Source: Botryllus schlosseri
Taxonomy: Eukaryota > Chordata > Ascidiacea > Stolidobranchia > Styelidae
Length of the DNA: 31,333 nt
Assembly (NCBI GenBank): GCA_000444245.1
Contig: ATSW01010243.1
Location: 1-31,333 of the forward strand
Direction of reading: 5' to 3'
The notes beneath the pieces were generated by a model. It was given only the letters and a program-made list of their open reading frames with translations, had not been told where the DNA came from and did not search any database. Shown here piece after piece: positions 29,725 through 31,333 of the stretch (position 1 is the first letter of the stretch; each line of letters starts with the position of its first letter). A program made the translations under genes and the position numbers.

Positions 29725-30856
29725 TAGGGTTGCCATACGTCCGGAATTTCCCGGACATGTCCGAAATTTCACTGAAAAATCTGCGTCCGGGAGGAATTTC
29801 TAAAATATGCCAAATGTCCAGAATTTTGAAGACTTGAAGCACGCTCGAAAGTTTTTCGTAAATCAACATAAACAATATTATTTTCAAGCAGATTTATGCT
29901 ATTTAAAATTGTTTTTCGCGCCGCGCGCGAGTTAATCCAACGTTTAATGATATTAGTGTGGGCATCAGGCACCACCCTCACCAAAAATGCAATCAAAATA
30001 AATGTAAATAACCATCATTTACTGAAATAAGTCGGATTGCAATCGCAATTATAAGCTAACGGTATATTCCTAGACTTGTTTAAGGCCGATTGGATGCTTC
30101 AAGCACAGACAGTGGTTCCAAATCTTGGGGTCGTTCGTCTTTATCTGGGGATCGCGATGATGTTGGATGTAATCAGCTTCCTATGACCTGAGTAAGTTTG
30201 GGCAAGCTGTTTTTTTTTTACTATCAGCTTATGGGGTTTTGAGCTTTGCCACGGGATCTTTTCAAGTGGGAAATGAGATCGCGACCATAAAAGGTTGGAA
30301 ATCACCGGATGTGCAACCTGCTGGTGCATTTTANAGTAGCCTAATATATGGAAGAATCAATATTATTGACAGAATTCATANATAAAATTTNACNGCCAAA
30401 TGCATATAGTAAGNGCCNAACAAGTTACATCGACTACCCTATGATGGGCCNAAGATCAGTGCTTTTTCGGGCGGAATGGGGGGAGGGGGGAGCGAGAAAA
30501 AATGTTGTTTCGGGCCTGATTAAAACACATNAACAGATAGCCGNACCGACCTCACAANCAGGGCTGTNAAACACAGTCCTGACAGGCTAGACACGGCCCG
30601 CCAGATGATTTCATCCGGCCCGTGGAGGAATCTATTGCAGACCCTAGTAAGTAGCAATCACCNGAGCTCACTTTACAGATGGCCCAATTCATGACCTATG
30701 TTCCACTCTATTCCTGTATAGTGTATACAGTCGATGGGCAATGCTTTGCTAGTGTGACGTTATATTGACGGTCAATGTGTTGCATCTCATTTTAAAATCC
30801 GCTAGTGGGCGCTAAAGAGTGTCCGTAATTTGCTTCACAAAAATATGGTAACCCTA
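29725..30856. mobile_element. TAGGGTTGCC-ended element with perfect 8-bp target duplication and nested insertions
   Basis: It is bounded exactly by tactaaac (29717-29724 and 30857-30864). The ends are TAGGGTTGCCATACGTCC and, as complement, TAGGGTTACCATATTTTT. A CAGTGGTTCC hAT-like insert sits at 30110-30307, and hAT-like GGCCCG fragments with N bases follow near 30560-30640. No transposase is recognisable. Confidence 0.85.
30110..30307 (+). mobile_element. Short hAT-like MITE nested in 29725-30856
   Basis: It starts CAGTGGTTCCAAATCTTGGGG, with a GGGGATCGCGATGATG block, and ends AAAAGGTTGGAAATCACCG. Both ends resemble the CAGTGGTTCC group. No target duplication is evident. Confidence 0.6.
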
Positions 30857-31236
30857 TACTAAACTCTTTCGGAACGTCAAACGAAATGTATTCATGACGC
30901 AGTCGAAAGAAGGAAACTGACACAACTATTTGTACACCATCAGTTTCGGCCAATAAATATGCTATACGCTGGAACTGATGGACATGCACTATAGAAATTA
31001 AACATGGAACGGCAACGACCGATTTTGCAGCTTCGTTCCGCTTCGCCGAGGCTGGAGTGGAGAATTGTTTCGCGTAAGCGACTGTAGGAATTCTGGCAAT
31101 CCAAAAGCTATCTTTCCGAGCGCAGAAATTATTGAATCTGGTCTTGATCGAAAGCTACTGTTGCACCGATTCCGAAAATATAAATTAAAATAATGATCAG
31201 GCACTGATCCACCTACAATCCGTTCTCCAAGTCTGA

Positions 31237-31333
31237 AATATCGGCATTGTTCGAACAATCGGAGAGTCGCAACGGGTCATTGTTAGGGCCATTGTGTTGC
31301 GGTTACCCGATTGTTCAGAACAATGCCGATATT
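31237..31333. repeat. Foldback inverted repeat at the right window edge
   Basis: AATATCGGCATTGTTCGAAC at the left pairs with the complement of the last bases (AATATCGGCATTGTTCTGAAC). The match continues through CAATCGG and, less well, CGCAAC. The arms themselves contain the palindrome ATTGTTCGAACAAT. The element may continue beyond the window. Confidence 0.7.

Noticed and set aside
30998-31258. 86-codon minus-strand ORF near the right edge
   Set aside because: No domain; it runs into a foldback repeat and shows no splice context.
1-31333. CRISPR arrays, rRNA, LTR or retroviral elements, prokaryotic operon signals
   Set aside because: No regularly spaced direct repeats, long terminal direct repeats, reverse transcriptase or capsid-like frames were seen; the gene structure is clearly eukaryotic.

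Overview
The window looks like a piece of an invertebrate animal genome. It is AT-rich, its genes are split by GT-AG introns of 65 bp to about 6 kb, secreted proteins carry signal peptides, and small DNA transposons are abundant. A Link (hyaluronan-binding type) module, best known from deuterostomes, and the recurring octamer TAGGCCTA make a non-vertebrate deuterostome (tunicate, hemichordate, echinoderm) my best guess. That guess is inference, and I do not identify a species. Scattered N bases (around 16556-16560, 27598, 29012 and 30334-30663) mark a draft assembly.

All three convincing protein genes are on the minus strand, and I reconstructed each exon by exon with frame-consistent splice sites. 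From right to left: (1) 28620 to 15820, an 11-exon, 511-aa major facilitator superfamily transporter of the MFSD4 / sodium-dependent glucose transporter 1 (NaGLT1) type. (2) 12638 to 6481, a complete 6-exon, 300-aa secreted protein made of signal peptide, Link module, F5/8 type C (discoidin) domain and a short acidic tail. (3) 3747 to 287, a tandem paralogue of gene 2 with the same exon plan and identical intron phases; its last exon lies beyond the left edge. The two Link-discoidin genes are the most interesting content. I do not recall this two-domain architecture from textbook proteins, and both copies share an extra cysteine pair in the Link module. A 45-aa signal-peptide-like ORF at 14622-14485 is a weak extra candidate.

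Most of the rest is intron and intergenic DNA filled with short non-autonomous DNA transposons. Several are delimited exactly by intact 8-bp target-site duplications: 7318-8084, 16459-16753, 22551-23495, 25219-26502, 26901-27222 and 29725-30856. They fall into CAG...CTG-ended hAT-like groups and a group ending TAGG(G/C)TT(G/A)CC. Nested insertions occur (4589-6010, 29725-30856). There are also foldback elements, a tRNA-derived SINE, a dispersed LINE/SINE-like tail family, an 89-bp tandem duplication and a near-perfect hairpin element. I found no recognisable transposase, no CRISPR array, no rRNA and no retroviral or LTR element.

Genes 2 and 3 are presumably extracellular matrix or cell-surface binding proteins (carbohydrate or hyaluronan plus phospholipid or glycan binding). 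The transporter is a neighbour with no visible functional link to them.
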